A stretch of DNA of 64,000 nucleotides from Prostheceraeus crozeri (GCA_907163375.1 CAJQUW010000455.1:1-64000); one strand, 5' to 3'; counted from the stretch's first letter, positions 44,898-55,552 are shown. The notes: generated from the letters alone by a model not told the origin. Made by a program: numbers and translations.

Positions 44898-45547
44898 TAA
44901 CAATACTATCCGATGCTCAAAAGAGTAGATATGTCGATCAGCTGCGCGTAGAGAAATTGAGAAAGAGAGCTGCGGTTGAGAATCATTGAGAAAGACGTGA
45001 ATCAAATAAACCTTCCTTTTATTTACAGAGTGGGGTATTCAAAGATGTAATACACATATCTTCACATATTTTCTCAAAATACGAAATGACGTAATGTTCT
45101 GCCGTTTTGGAATATGTTTTGCCATCCTGGCCTGAATATGGTTTTCGATTCTACAAACTATCTACCCTGTTGCGCAGCGGAAATCAAAATTTATAAATCA
45201 ATAAAAGTTGATCGGCGGCTTAGATTAGGACCCTTGTGAGTAGAAGGTGTCTGATCTTTGTGAAGACTGGGTTAGGGTCCTGCATGTAACGTTTTCCCAT
45301 TTCTCTGGATATGTTTCGTGCACAATCTTTCGCTTTCATAATCACAGTTTGTAATTTTGCATAAGAACGGTGTCTGCTTAGCGGTTACAATTTTTTAAGT
45401 ATTGCCTCTGTATTTCAATGATTTCTGTAGAACCATTCAGGCATCCATTTTTCATAAAAATTCTGATACAATTCCCTGTCAACGAAACAAGGAAAACAAA
45501 GTATATGAGCTCGATACACAAGTGTTTTGAGCAAGTTGACTATATTT

Positions 45548-45917
45548 TTATGGGACATTGAGGCTCATAGTGTACATCTTTGCAAACGTATTCTTTCTGT
45601 ACTCCGCTGTAAGCATTTGACAATTTTCCGTGGGCATTGCAACATCTATGGAATTTTCTTCAGAATCTTCATCAAATTTTATGTCTCGATGTATAATGTC
45701 ACAGAAATTGAGAAGCTGATTCCTCATCATGCAATATGATAAAGGTGTCATCAACGTAAACGGCATGAAATTTGATATTCTTGTCATTTTCTCTGATAAA
45801 TTTACGCTCTTGGCATCTTTGCTCATTGGCATCCCATTGACAATCCTTCATGTTGGAAATTGTTCTAGGTGAATTTGATATCGTAAGTGACCATAGGCAG
45901 TAATGTTCGACAATCAC
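45548..45917 (-). pseudogene. Penelope-like reverse transcriptase fragment
   Basis: The minus strand encodes KFHAVYVDDTFII, the RT motif C (YVDD), followed in an overlapping frame by RDIKFDED...AEYRKNTF, matching the order in Penelope-like RTs (catalytic YxDD, then the IKF and YRK blocks). It is frameshifted and truncated at both ends. Confidence 0.65.
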
Positions 45918-46071
45918 TATCTTTTCAATGCAATAGTCTAAAAATGAACTCGATTCGCAGCATATTCAAAAACAGTCGAACAGTTATTCCTTAATGGACG
46001 ACTTCAGCATGTGAATTGAAAACAATACCATTCCATTCTCTGAGTTTTAAAATGAGTACCCAGCCAAATCA

Positions 46072-46576
46072 TTGGAGAGACCGCTTAAGTGTGAGGATGG
46101 TCCCAAGGAACAGCTTGAGGCCACAAGAAGATTGATGGTTCCCTACGTTCCTGGACTGAGTGACAGGATTGGAAACATTGAAAAGAGACTGCAATTTGAT
46201 GTTCGATTTATGGGAACGCAGAGTTTAGGTTCCACTATATGCCATACCAAAGTGGATAAATTGGCGGAACTCGTGAAAGGTGGAGTTATCTACAGATAAG
46301 CATGTAGTGAGTGATCAGGTATACATAGGTGAGACATCGAGGAAGGCATACGAAGGAACTTAAGACGAGTGCCGTAAGCTGAACATGAGAACAGCTATAG
46401 CAGAGCATAGCCACAAACACGATCACAAAGTGGACTTGATTCAATTCTCCATAATTTGTAACGATAAGAATTGGAATCACAAAAGGATAAAGGAAGGGAT
46501 GGAGACCATGAAGCACAAGACCTTTAATGGAGACGATGGACTGAAAATTGAAAAAAGCTGGAGATCATTCTTGTAA
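46072..46576 (+). pseudogene. Penelope-like element GIY-YIG endonuclease region
   Basis: Frame 1 reads LMVPYVPGLSDRIGNIEKRL and ends GGVIYR; frame 2 resumes with VYIGETSRKAYEG, the GIY-YIG core; frame 3 (46385-46576) has AIAEHSHKHDHKVDL and ending DDGLKIEKSW. This is the standard C-terminal order of Penelope-like ORFs. Two frameshifts or stops occur near 46300 and 46360. The RT remnant at 45548-45917 lies in the opposite orientation, so this is a rearranged copy. Confidence 0.8.
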
Positions 46577-46659
46577 CTTTCTTCTCTTCATAAAGTTTTG
46601 CTTCGGTATGTTCTACTGTCAACTTCATGAGTAGCGGTTGATTAATGTCTTTTTGCTTT

Positions 46660-46697
46660 AGTTCCTGAGGACGGACGAAGCGTCCGAAACTTCGAAT
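46660..46697 (+). ncRNA. Hammerhead-ribozyme-like core of the Penelope-like element
   Basis: CTGAGGA (46665-46671) matches the CUGANGA box; GGACG-AAG-CGTCC (46673-46685) forms stem II; GAAAC (46686-46690) matches the second conserved box. One extra C (46672) separates the first box from stem II. Penelope-like elements are known to carry minimal hammerheads next to their ORF ends, and this lies 85 bp after the GIY-YIG end. Stems I and III are short and not clearly resolved by eye. Confidence 0.7.
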
Positions 46698-47814
46698 TTT
46701 ATTTTACTTTTTTTTTGTTTTTTGAGAATTAATTGTCAAAATAACGAACTGAATATGTTTTGAATACCATTCTATTCTCTGGGGGTTCAGGTCCAGACAT
46801 TTAACAAGGCTTTGCGAAGTAGGCAAATGATGAAATGATGAGTCAGATAACGCAATTAAATTGATTAATGCACAATTTTGTGGTTTTAGATGTTGCCGTA
46901 AAACTGTTCAATGTGTCGCTACATATTAATTACCCGATTTTGCTTGGTTATACAACTGGATTTCTCAGAAAGGATGATGGATTCTGGAGTGTAACCGATA
47001 ATAAGGTAGGCTCCTGAAAAGAATTATTGTATTCATTTGTCAATCATGTAATCGGTCGCCAGTTTGATGGATGCGAAAGATCGGCCGTATTGGTGAAGTG
47101 ACTGGTGCTGAGCACTTGATAGCATTCTAACCATAGTAGTAGATTGTTGTTTACCTGAAGTTGACTAGAACACAGTCCGGGCAACTAATCGATGAAAAGC
47201 TTAGAATTTCACATGTGACTGATTCTAGCCGAATGATTCAGACACGGAATTAAACAGGTCGTTTTCTTCTTCTGTTTGATTAGAAGGGAAGCATTGGAAC
47301 ATGTAACGTTAATGAAATGGCACAATCTACTAACATAATGCCATAGCAATCGAACAATGAGCAGCCAGTTCAACATTAAACACGCCAAATTGTGCAAAAT
47401 TTCAGTGACTGTTATCAACCGGATCACTCAGCAAAGAGACACAGACGATGGCAAGTTGTGCAGAGACGTTTACGAACGTTGTTTCGTACTCTTGCAAACT
47501 TCTTTCATAATGATCTGAATGACTAACATTATCGAGAAAACTTTTGCGCAATGATCTGAATTCTTTGAATCTCAAGGAATCGTGGCGATCGGAGCATTTT
47601 GAAGGAATTCACAGCAATCCACAATAGACGCACGACTATTTTTCCTATCTCTGCAAGGTATTAAAAATTTCCTATTGCCTTATTGCCCACTTAGTAAGTT
47701 CCTGCATGTGCCATCGTTTTGAATCAGTTTGCACTTCTAGCAAAGTGATACGATTAATCTAATTCTGTGTATGCAACACTTGTAGATTCTTGCCACAAGG
47801 CGATTTGTTATAAG
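46698..47814. other. No feature recognised
   Basis: AT-rich non-coding DNA. Frames are short and no repeat, splice pattern or transposon end was seen. Confidence 0.5.
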
Positions 47815-48395
47815 TTACTTTGTCAAAATGCTTCGTCGATGCTTTTTGAGAACATTTCTCAATGTCTTGGATCTCTGTGCGAGTCTTATGTTGAATCCTT
47901 CTTTTTTGAAAATGTGTTTGATCTGTGTATTGATTTTGTCGGAGATGTATTCGAACTTGAAATACATGATATCTTCTTTAGTATGTTTTCTCTTCGTTTT
48001 CTTCTGCATAATAGAAGGATTCAACATAAGACTCGCACAGAGATCCAAGACATTGAGAAGTGTCCTCAAAAAGCATCGACCTGTGAGACAAGGAAACTGC
48101 AATATGAATGATGAAATGAAATGCCTGTACAAAATGCAACAACACATACATAGGCAGCACTATAAGACCACTCACTCCACCAGAGAATTCGAGAACATCT
48201 CAAAACTACAACATCCTCTGTCTATAGACATAAAATCGTGTGTAAAGGACAATTCTCAACCAACATCCTTGCAACAGCAAAAGATACAGCAGACCTCCGA
48301 CTAAAAGAAGCTATTTACATAAAAAAAAGAAAAATCCATCCATCAACAACAAACAAGAGTGCGAAGCATTCAAAGATTTTCTTTTGTTCTGAGAC
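47815..48395. pseudogene. Second Penelope-like fragment pair, head-to-head
   Basis: The minus strand (47990-47815) and plus strand (48010-48090) both encode GFNIRLAQRSKTLR.VLKKH, so the DNA forms a ~70-bp-arm inverted repeat (47835-47907 / 48011-48083). The plus copy continues through remnants of the GIY-YIG domain to TADLRLKEAIYIKKRK (about 48268-48330), a characteristic Penelope-like C-terminal block. All frames are broken. Confidence 0.65.
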
Positions 48396-48659
48396 GCAAT
48401 TATTTCCAACATTTTATAGACTTCTATTCTATCCTCAGAAGTCCCATTGGCTGGGTGGTTGGGGCTGGTTCTCCGGCCAAGATATCTGACTTTCTCCATT
48501 CTATGATTGTCAGATATCCTATGCACTTGCCATACCAACGTTATTGTTTGTTAAGTGAATTTCAAATTTTGATATCTGTGTTCCATAAGACCTCGATATT
48601 TACAGTTATTTTTGTATTGAGAATGGACATGGAGTATGTCTGAAATATATTTACATAAC

Positions 48660-50702
48660 AAATAAACTATATCAATAACGATAAACAAGAAAGTTTGTAA
48701 AGAAGTAAAGAAAGCTCTAAAAACAGCAAGAAGAAGGTGGCACAAGCAAATATACAAGGTAGTGAAACAGATGAGTAAAAAAGAGACAGCAAAGCCTGGA
48801 ATCGGAAATAGAGATGGATCCGGAGATTTAGATTATGTCCTCAGAAGATGGAGTAACTACTGTGCACAATTATATTATGACCAGGGACGACCAAATATGC
48901 ATTAACAAGTGATCGTTTTATGCGCAACAAAAATGCGCTTAAAAAAGTAATTTTATGCAATGAAAACTGTATTTATGCAATATCATTCTGATTATGGAAA
49001 TAGCTGCAGTATAGCAAGAAATGTAGGCCTATGTATGCAGAGTTTTTTCATGAAATCATGCATGTATGTATATAAAAGCACTTATTTTATGATATGCATT
49101 TTTATGCAATTAAAGCTGAAATATGCATTTTATGCATTATGCATATTTGGTCGACCCTGATCATGACACAACAAGCAACAGTGAAGTTGGAGAACAAATT
49201 CGAAAAGGAGATGAAGAGCCGAAAGTTCTCGAAAATGAAATTCTATATGGGATCAAGCAACTGAAGATTAGGAAAGTAGTTGGAATAGACGGAATCCCTG
49301 CGGAAGGGCTGAAAGCGAAAGGATCAGCGACAGTGAAAACGATGAAGAAGATAATCGACGAAACCTGACAGACAGGTAGTTGGCCTGACGCCTGGACAAT
49401 ATCAGAAGTGATCATACTACCAAAAGTATCAGGAATGCAAGATAGCTTTAAGGACAGGACTGCAAGCCTAATAAGCCACGCATCGAAGATTTTGCTAGAA
49501 ATCCTCAGACAAAGGCTTCAATATTACATCGGACCTCAAATAGCAGAAGAAGAGTTTTGTTTTTCAGCTGGGAGAGGAGCGACAGATGCCATCCTAGTAA
49601 TGAGAAACGTACTGCAGAAAGTTGCGAAAAGACATGATAATGAAGAATTATGGGTCCTGTTCGTTGATTACAGCAAGGCTTTCGATTCCGTTCTCCACAC
49701 GGCCTTATGGAAGGTGCTTGACGATTTTGGGGTACCAAAGCATCTAATATGGCTATTAAGGAAATTATATGAAAATGTCAGCGGTGTGGTGAGTGTTCAT
49801 AATCGACGATCAGAACCATTCAAGTTTAGGAAAGGAGTCAGACAAGGCTGTCTCATATCACCGCTCCTCTTCAATGCAATCGGCGAGAAGATCATGAGAG
49901 AAGTTGGAAAAGAACTTTCAGAAAGAGCGGGTAAGGATATTGGACGGAGATCGATTTGGAACATCAGATACGCCGACGACACAACTTTGATAGCGAATAC
50001 GAAGGAGGAATTGATTGGTATGGCAAAACATCTTAAGGCTGTGAGTGAAGTATGCGGATTAGCGTTGAATACGAAGAAAAGGAGCTCCATGACAGTACAC
50101 GGTAAAGGAAACATCGTAATTGGAGACGATAAGATCGACAATGACAGTAAATTTAAGTTTCTGGAATCCTACATCACTCCCGATGGAAACAAAGCTGGCC
50201 ATACCCGACTGAGTATAGCCAGAAGAGCGACAGTAGATCTAGTCGAAGTATGGAAAGCAAGTGATCTGAGCCTCAAGATGAAAGTCAGATTAGCGAAATT
50301 TCTGGTCTAGAGCATAGCGTCCTACGGCTCAGAAAGCTGGACACTCAGGAAGAAAGAAGAAAGAATGATTGAAGTTTTTGAGCTATGGCTATGGAAAAGA
50401 GTTTACGACTGAGCTGGACAGAGAAGAAAACAAATGAATATGTGAGACAAATAGTAAGCGCATCAGAGGGAGAAGGACTCCTCGCGAAAATAAAAGAAAG
50501 AAAAATGAAGAAATATGACCACTGGAAGAGAAGAGGAGGGAGTCTGGTGAATGTATCAACGGAAGGAGAAGTATGTGCAAAGCTCAGAAGAGGAAGAAGA
50601 CAACGAGAATGGGTTGACAACATCCGTGAATGGAGGGGAGGCATGGCAAATCACGAGGAATGCCATCACGAGGAACGCCCACGGCTTGCGGGACTGAACT
50701 GA
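48660..50702 (+). pseudogene. LINE reverse transcriptase, split by a MITE and decayed
   Basis: The connecting region begins near 48690 (KALKTARRRWHKQIYK) and is cut by the MITE at 48882-49159. It resumes at 49160 with VGIDGIPAEGLKAKG. The main RT frame (49408-50310) has LFVDYSKAFDSV (motif A), GVRQGCLISPLLFN (motif B) and RYADDTTLIAN (motif C, YADD). A stop at 50308-50310 is followed in other frames by SYGSESWTLRK and LSWTEKKTNEYV, then GRRQREWVDNIREWRG to 50702. No apurinic endonuclease domain is present, so the copy is 5'-truncated. The clade is not resolved. Confidence 0.88.
48882..49159. mobile_element. hAT-type MITE inserted in the LINE
   Basis: 278 bp with inverted ends CAGGGACGACCAAATATGCA and TGCATATTTGGTCGACCCTG. 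Flanks ATTATGAC (48874-48881) and ATCATGAC (49160-49167) look like an 8-bp duplication with one change. CAGGG termini and 8-bp duplications are hallmarks of hAT elements. The interior is rich in ATGCAT/TTATGCA and has no transposase. Confidence 0.85.
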
Positions 50703-50918
50703 ACTGTGTTGTATTGCATGTGTCCACGGTTTCTTTTGTGCTGATTACGTTCAGGTGATGCGTTGCATTTGTTTAAGTGTTGTGTTGTGCTGCACATGTT
50801 GAATTGCTGCTCTGTTTGTATTTGTGCAGTGTGAAGTCTTGCCGCATTTGTGAGGGGTATGGCTACGTTCGACATCGGGTGTTTTTTTATTTTTAAGCAG
50901 TGCTATAACTTGTTTCAG

Positions 50919-51145
50919 ATTTACACCCTCTCAGATTTTGTAAATGGCGAAGACGTTGAATATTACGGTCAGGTTGGACTGGTTGCTGTCATAGAGAAGA
51001 ACCTGGTAACCGGAAACCGTCTGCACAACTGCCTTGCAATTAACTACCCTCCAATTCTAAAAGAATTGGAAACAAATGGACTGAGACACAAAGCAGTTGG
51101 TTTGACAGTTCGGTATTGCAAAAGTGAAAGATTTATATGTCAAGG
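50919..51145 (+). CDS. Possible exon of a spliced cellular gene
   Basis: A 227-bp open block is bounded by a good acceptor (TTGTTTCAG, ending 50918) and donor (GTAAGA at 51146). It encodes a protein-like sequence (SDFVNGEDVEYYGQVGLVAV, later LAINYPPILKELE) with no stop in the frame. It lies between the LINE end and the start of element 2. I do not recognise the family and no neighbouring exon is visible, so it could equally be the isolated exon of a captured gene. Confidence 0.4.
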
Positions 51146-51245
51146 TAAGATTTGCTGATAGAAATACTTGAATAGCTTTTTTTGCTGCAGCTGTTAGTAG
51201 TAAGTAAAACTCCACTTCTGGATAGCGCAAGATGGCCGCCATCGC

Positions 51246-52920
51246 TGACGTCCCCCCCCTGGAACGGCAGAGTGTCGTGGTCGGCCGCCGTGGTGCTTCG
51301 GGTCTGACTCCCCCCCCCTCTGGAACGACAGAGGTTGTAGTCTGTCGTGGTGTGCCGGCCAGGTGGGTCCACGTTCACAAACTGTTCGCTGACTCCCCCC
51401 CCCCTGCAACGACAGAGTGTGAGACTCGGGTGAGTTGGTCCGACCGCCTGGTTGACGTGGGCGACCGTCCAGGTTGACGTGGGCGACCGTCTAGGTTGAC
51501 GTGGGCGACCGTCCAGGTTGACGTGGGCGACCGTCTAGGTTGACGTGGGCGACCGTCTAGGTTGACGTGGGCGACCGTCTAGGTTGTCGTGGATGGTGAA
51601 ATGGCTGCCAGATTCGGATTCAGCGTAAAATTCTGCATCGGTAGGGTGAGTTTCAAGGCAATCGGCGAGAAAAAATGTTTCTTCAAAATTTTGGCAGAGT
51701 TAAAATTTGGGACGTTTTGGTGTGTAGCGCCCAAACGAGGCATCGGATGAGAAAACGGAGGTCAGATTCGGATTCAGCGTGAAATTCTGCATCGGTATGG
51801 TGAGTTTCAAGTCAATCGGAGAGAAAAAATTTTCGCTGACGTCCCCCCCCCTCTGGACAGCTTGCTTCGATCTTGGCTTCCAGTGGACGGATTTAGTCGT
51901 GCCATAGCTCGTTTGAAAGCTAAGAGTGAGACAAATTCAGTGAAAGAATCGGCTTGTTCCTATCTGTCTTCGTTTAGATGTGAGACGCCATTTAAGATTT
52001 TGGGACATTGGCGAAAAACGACAGAGTTAGAATTTGGAACGTTTTGGGCTCTAGCTTCAAAACGAAGCATCGGATGGGAAAACGGATTTCAGATTTGGAA
52101 TCAGCGTGAAATTCTCTATCTGTATGGTGAGTTTCAAGTCAATCGGAGAGAAAAAATTTTCAACATTTTTCGAAAAAACGACATAGTTAGAATTTTTGCA
52201 ATGGCTGCCTACTGTAGAGCCAAAACGAAGCATCGGATGGGAAAACGGAGGCCAGATTCGGATTCAGCGTGAAATTCTACATGGAAATGGTGTATTTCCA
52301 GCTCAATCGGAGAGAAAAAAAATTTCGGCTGACGTACGTCCCCCCCCCTCTGGACAGCTTGCTTCGATTTTGGCTTCTAGTGGACGGATTTTGTCGTGCC
52401 ATAGCTCGTTTGAAAGCTAAGAGTGAGACAAATTCAGTGAAAGAATCGGCTTGTTCCTATCTGTCTTCGTTCAAAAGTTAGAGCGGTTACAAGATTTTAG
52501 GTCGGAGCTCGCTCACCTGAAAAAATCCTAAGTGTCAGAGTGGCTTTGTATGGGTAAAATTTTGAAAATTTTCCAAAGTGTGGAATTTCGACCTGGGACC
52601 GTCACCAAAACATTTTTCATCAAATTTTGAAATTTCGCTGACGTCCCCCCCCCTCTGGACAGCTAGCTTCGATCTTGGCTTCTAGTGGACGGATTTTGTC
52701 GTGCAATAGCTCGTTTGAAAGCTAAGAGTGAGACAAATTCAGTGAAAGAAACGGCTTGTTCATATCTGTCTTCATTCAAAAGTTAGAGCGGTTACAAGAT
52801 TTTAGGTCGGAGCTCGCTCACCTGAAAAAATCCTAAGTGTGAGAGCTCCAGTGTGGTGAAAATTTTGACCTGGGACCGTCACCAAAACATTTTTCATCAA
52901 ATTTCTCTGAACGAGGGGGG
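51246..52920. repeat. C-tract terminal repeats of element 2
   Basis: Units contain GACGTCCCCCCCC-CTCTGGACAG, followed by GTGGACGGATTTTGTCGTGC, AATAGCTCGTTTGAAAGCTA and GAGTGAGACAAATTCAGTG. C-runs of 7-9 lie at 51249, 51309, 51396, 51846, 52340 and 52646. The same order of words occurs at 4310-5470 (same strand) and 40530-41490 (inverted). Open frames here are repeat-encoded and not counted as genes. Confidence 0.8.
51466..51592. repeat. 22-bp tandem repeat, about six copies
   Basis: TTGACGTGGGCGACCGTCTAGG (variant ..GTCCAGG) repeats about six times head to tail, so each unit has the half-CRE word TGACGT. It lies within the terminal repeat region of element 2 and is absent from the element-1 arms. 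Confidence 0.85.
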
Positions 52921-53035
52921 GGAGTCAGTGAAATTTGATGAAAAATGCTTTGGTAAAGGTCCCAGGTCGAAATTCGGAAGTTTCAAATTTTTCAAAATTT
53001 TCACCACACTGGAGCTCTCGCACTTAGGAATTTTT
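52812..53035. repeat. ~100-bp-arm foldback ending the terminal repeats
   Basis: CTAAGTGTGAGAGCTCCAGTGTGGTGAAAATTTTGACC-type sequence at 52830-52905 is answered by its reverse complement at 52930-53032, centred near 52910 on a C/G run (GAGGGGGGGGAG). It separates the terminal repeats from the first TATA promoter. Confidence 0.8.
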
Positions 53036-53210
53036 TCACTTGTGGCATGTTACATGGACATGTGCTGACGGACCATTTTCCCGTGGTCATATGAGAATGG
53101 TTCAGGTGTCATATTGTAAAGAATGATGAGACGAATCGTTTGCAACAAACCGCATGTCGCTACGATGAATACTTTCGGAGATAGAGCCGTTTTAAGTTTT
53201 CTTCCGAGCA

Positions 53211-53218
53211 TATATAAA
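53211..53218 (+). promoter_or_regulatory. TATA box of the Cys/coiled-coil gene, with 5' UTR intron
   Basis: TATATAAA, with transcription expected near 53240. Donor-like GTAAGT (53231) and GTAAGC (53261) follow, and the acceptor TTATCTTACAG ends at 53792, 18 bp before the ATG at 53810. An intron of about 530 nt in the leader is therefore likely; the decayed element-1 copy keeps an equivalent acceptor. Confidence 0.55.
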
Positions 53219-53809
53219 CCCCCGACAACGTAAGTCTGATCACTTCATCGAAAGACGAGGTAAGCGACGGTCGTCGCTCTGAGCTCCCGATATCGGGTGT
53301 TTCAAAGGACTCTATCTTTTGAAGTAGGCAAGCTATCTTCTTACTTCAAAGTTTGTATGATAGAGTTTGATAGTGTCTTTACTACTGATAAAATTTTTTA
53401 AAAGTAGTATGAGTAGTAAAATGCGGAATTTTTTAAAAATTCTTAATTTTCACTTTTTTCAAAGTTTTAACATATAGACTAAGGTTTTCAAGTATCCTGA
53501 GTTCAAATCGGCTATCAGATTTGAAATTTAACTAAGTCTAAGGCAGCTTTGAGGGGTTAGATCCCAGCTACTGATCACTACCTTTGACTCGGCGTTCCTG
53601 TTACCACTTCGGGGCAGTGACAATGATGTCTTCAGCTGTAAAGAGCGGGTATCGGGGAAGATCTCTCACTTCCCTAGTGATCAGTACAAGGCCTTCGGGC
53701 TGTCGACGGGATCGAGTGCCACTCACTACACTCTTTAGGAATATGACTGTACTACATGATTCCAAACTTATACAAATTTCATTATCTTACAGCTAACGAT
53801 AAAACAGGC

Positions 53810-54979
53810 ATGGCAAACGATAAAAACAGAAAATACCATATCAAAATGTGTGTGTGCGGTCGTATAAATCGCAGTGCGGACGCCAAGGCTCATGTCAAGA
53901 AGGCGGGCACCGGCCACATGATTATCTTGAATAGGGTTGCGTGCGTGAAGTGCAGAGTGCTGAAGGGTGATGAGGATGAGGCGCGTTTTTACAGAGTGCA
54001 TGCTGACTGTAGTGGTGGTTTAGTGACTGATTTGAGATTTACGCAGTTGATTGTGGAAGAGAGGGAGCGAATGTTGGCGATCGAGCGAGAGGGTAAGGCT
54101 GAGAATGTTGTTGTTGAGAATGATGAGTTGGCGAGAGCGGTTGCGTCGTTGGAGGGTGAGATTGAGCGAAAGAGAGTGCTTGAGAGTGATGATGAGGATG
54201 ATGTGGATTTAGATAGGGAGCGTGTGAGGAAGCGTGTGAGGGAGTTGAGCTCTTCGTCATCGGAGGTGTCAGACATCGTCATCACCGACCCCCCGAAGAG
54301 CTCATCTTCCCCAAAAGTGAAGAGTGGTGGGATTCGTGTGCAGTCGGCGAGGTGGTTGAAGGATGAAGAGAAGAGGCATGTTTCGCAGCAGATGGCGCAT
54401 AATTTGTTGGTGAATAAGTATGAGAGTTTGAAGAAAGTGAAGGATGAAGTTGTGAAGGAGTTGGATGAGTTAAAAAAGAAGGAACTGAAGTCGAAGGAGG
54501 TGGCGGATGAAAACATTAGAATGAGGCGTTGTGTGACTGATTTGAAGAATAAGACGCGAGAGTTGGAAGAGAAGAATGATGAGTGTGAGAAGAGGGCGAG
54601 TGCTGCGGAGAGAAGAATGAGAAATGCAGAGGCGAAGTTTGAGGAGATGATGAAGGAGATGAGTGTGTTGAGAGCGAGGAATGTTGAGTTGGAGAGGACT
54701 GTGGCTCGGCGGGGTGATGAGAGGCAGGCGTATGAGAAGTTGGAGCGCATGAGGGATGAGTGGGAACGTGTGAATGAGGATCGTTTGTTTGAGTTTCACA
54801 TCCCTATTCGGGATAATCATTTGGCCGGCGAAGTACTCGTCAATCAAAATCTGGACGAGTCAATAATATGTTACAACGGCCATCCGACCAAGAAATGTCT
54901 GCATGCCAGCCTAAGAATGCGCGGTCACTTACACAAATTCTCGATTCGGAAACGCGCGAGACTACCAAAGGATGACTAA
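53810..54979 (+). CDS. Cys-motif / coiled-coil protein of element 2
   Basis: The frame is open from 53756, but the ATG at 53810 follows the probable splice acceptor and fits the homologue at 14517, giving 389 residues. Residues ~12-50 have C-x-C, paired His and C-x2-C (MCVCGRINRSADAKAHVK ... ACVKCR), a possible zinc-binding module. An acidic/serine region follows (~130-175; ESDDEDDVDLD, SSSSSEVSDIVI, where DIVITD resembles a SUMO-interacting motif). Then come a long coiled coil (~190-330) and a short basic C terminus. Composition suggests a DNA- or chromatin-associated, dimerising protein. It is the first gene of the cluster and is followed by cassette copy 1. Its family is not recognised. 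Confidence 0.75.
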   Translation: MANDKNRKYHIKMCVCGRINRSADAKAHVKKAGTGHMIILNRVACVKCRVLKGDEDEARFYRVHADCSGGLVTDLRFTQLIVEERERMLAIEREGKAENVVVENDELARAVASLEGEIERKRVLESDDEDDVDLDRERVRKRVRELSSSSSEVSDIVITDPPKSSSSPKVKSGGIRVQSARWLKDEEKRHVSQQMAHNLLVNKYESLKKVKDEVVKELDELKKKELKSKEVADENIRMRRCVTDLKNKTRELEEKNDECEKRASAAERRMRNAEAKFEEMMKEMSVLRARNVELERTVARRGDERQAYEKLERMRDEWERVNEDRLFEFHIPIRDNHLAGEVLVNQNLDESIICYNGHPTKKCLHASLRMRGHLHKFSIRKRARLPKDD

Positions 54980-55076
54980 CTTGGTAAGTGAAAAAGTAAA
55001 TAAGATAGTATATCCTATTCTAATACATATCATTTTCATTTGAGATCTTTGCCCGCCTTCACCACCCCATCACGTC

Positions 55077-55220
55077 ACTCCCGAGAACGAACCATCGGCT
55101 CTCTTAAGGGCCACCTAGGGGCAAGACATGATAGAACCTCCACGCGGTTTGCCCTGGGCAGTCTTCGGACTGGCGAATACTATCATTAAGTTGAAACTGC
55201 TATCAGTCAACTTGAACGTT
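55077..55220 (+). ncRNA. 144-nt cassette copy 1 with histone-like 3' stem-loop
   Basis: GGCTCT-CTTA-AGGGCC (55097-55112), preceded by GAACCATC and followed by ACC, has the 6-bp stem and 4-nt loop of replication-dependent histone mRNA 3' ends. Beyond it lie GGGCAA..TTGCCC pairing, a perfect CAGTC-TTCG-GACTG hairpin (UUCG tetraloop) and AAGTTGA..TCAACTT (6-7 bp stem). It lies 118 nt after the stop of the 53810 gene and just upstream of the next TATA box (55238). Confidence 0.6.
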
Positions 55221-55237
55221 GCGTCGCGTTAGAGGGG

Positions 55238-55245
55238 TATATAAA
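55238..55245 (+). promoter_or_regulatory. TATA box of the 55277 gene
   Basis: TATATAAA, 32 bp before the ATG, implying a 5' UTR of only about 10 nt. The leader ends CATTTCATTTCATTTCAATC, a CATTT triplet repeat. Confidence 0.75.
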
Positions 55246-55276
55246 CCACTGCCTCTCATTTCATTTCATTTCAATC

Positions 55277-55543
55277 ATGCAGACGCCGAACAGTCAAGTC
55301 AGCTCTCCTCGCGGACCGCAGTTAAGGCCGCGAAATTTATTTGAGGAGTTTGTCAGGCTAGAGGAGCAAGACAGAGTTTTTAATAATCTTGCTCGGATTG
55401 GCAATCCGATGACAGCAACTGCTGTCAATCCAACGGAATGGTGCTACATTCCACTTTTTAGCCATGTACCAGTTAGTGTGGAAGTCGACAGTGCTACCAA
55501 AGAGAGAGTCAAAGACTCTCTCAGCAGAATTGGTAGGGTGTAA
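55277..55543 (+). CDS. 88-residue protein (cluster gene A)
   Basis: ATG at 55277 directly after a TATA promoter, stop at 55541. Residues: Pro/Gln-rich N terminus, a charged helix around LFEEFVRLEEQDRVFNNL, then TEWCYIPLFSHVPVSVEVDS and a charged tail. No known domain. The stop is 30 nt before the stem-loop of cassette copy 2. The gene is intronless and has no AATAAA nearby. Confidence 0.65.
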   Translation: MQTPNSQVSSPRGPQLRPRNLFEEFVRLEEQDRVFNNLARIGNPMTATAVNPTEWCYIPLFSHVPVSVEVDSATKERVKDSLSRIGRV

Positions 55544-55552
55544 GATGACGTT

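Noticed and set aside
51249..51420. G-quadruplex from the C-tracts
   Set aside because: Runs are single and 60-500 bp apart, so four clustered G-tracts are not available.
53989..54847. Large minus-strand frames (up to 253 codons)
   Set aside because: Shadow frames of the Ser/Glu/Lys-biased coiled-coil gene on the plus strand.
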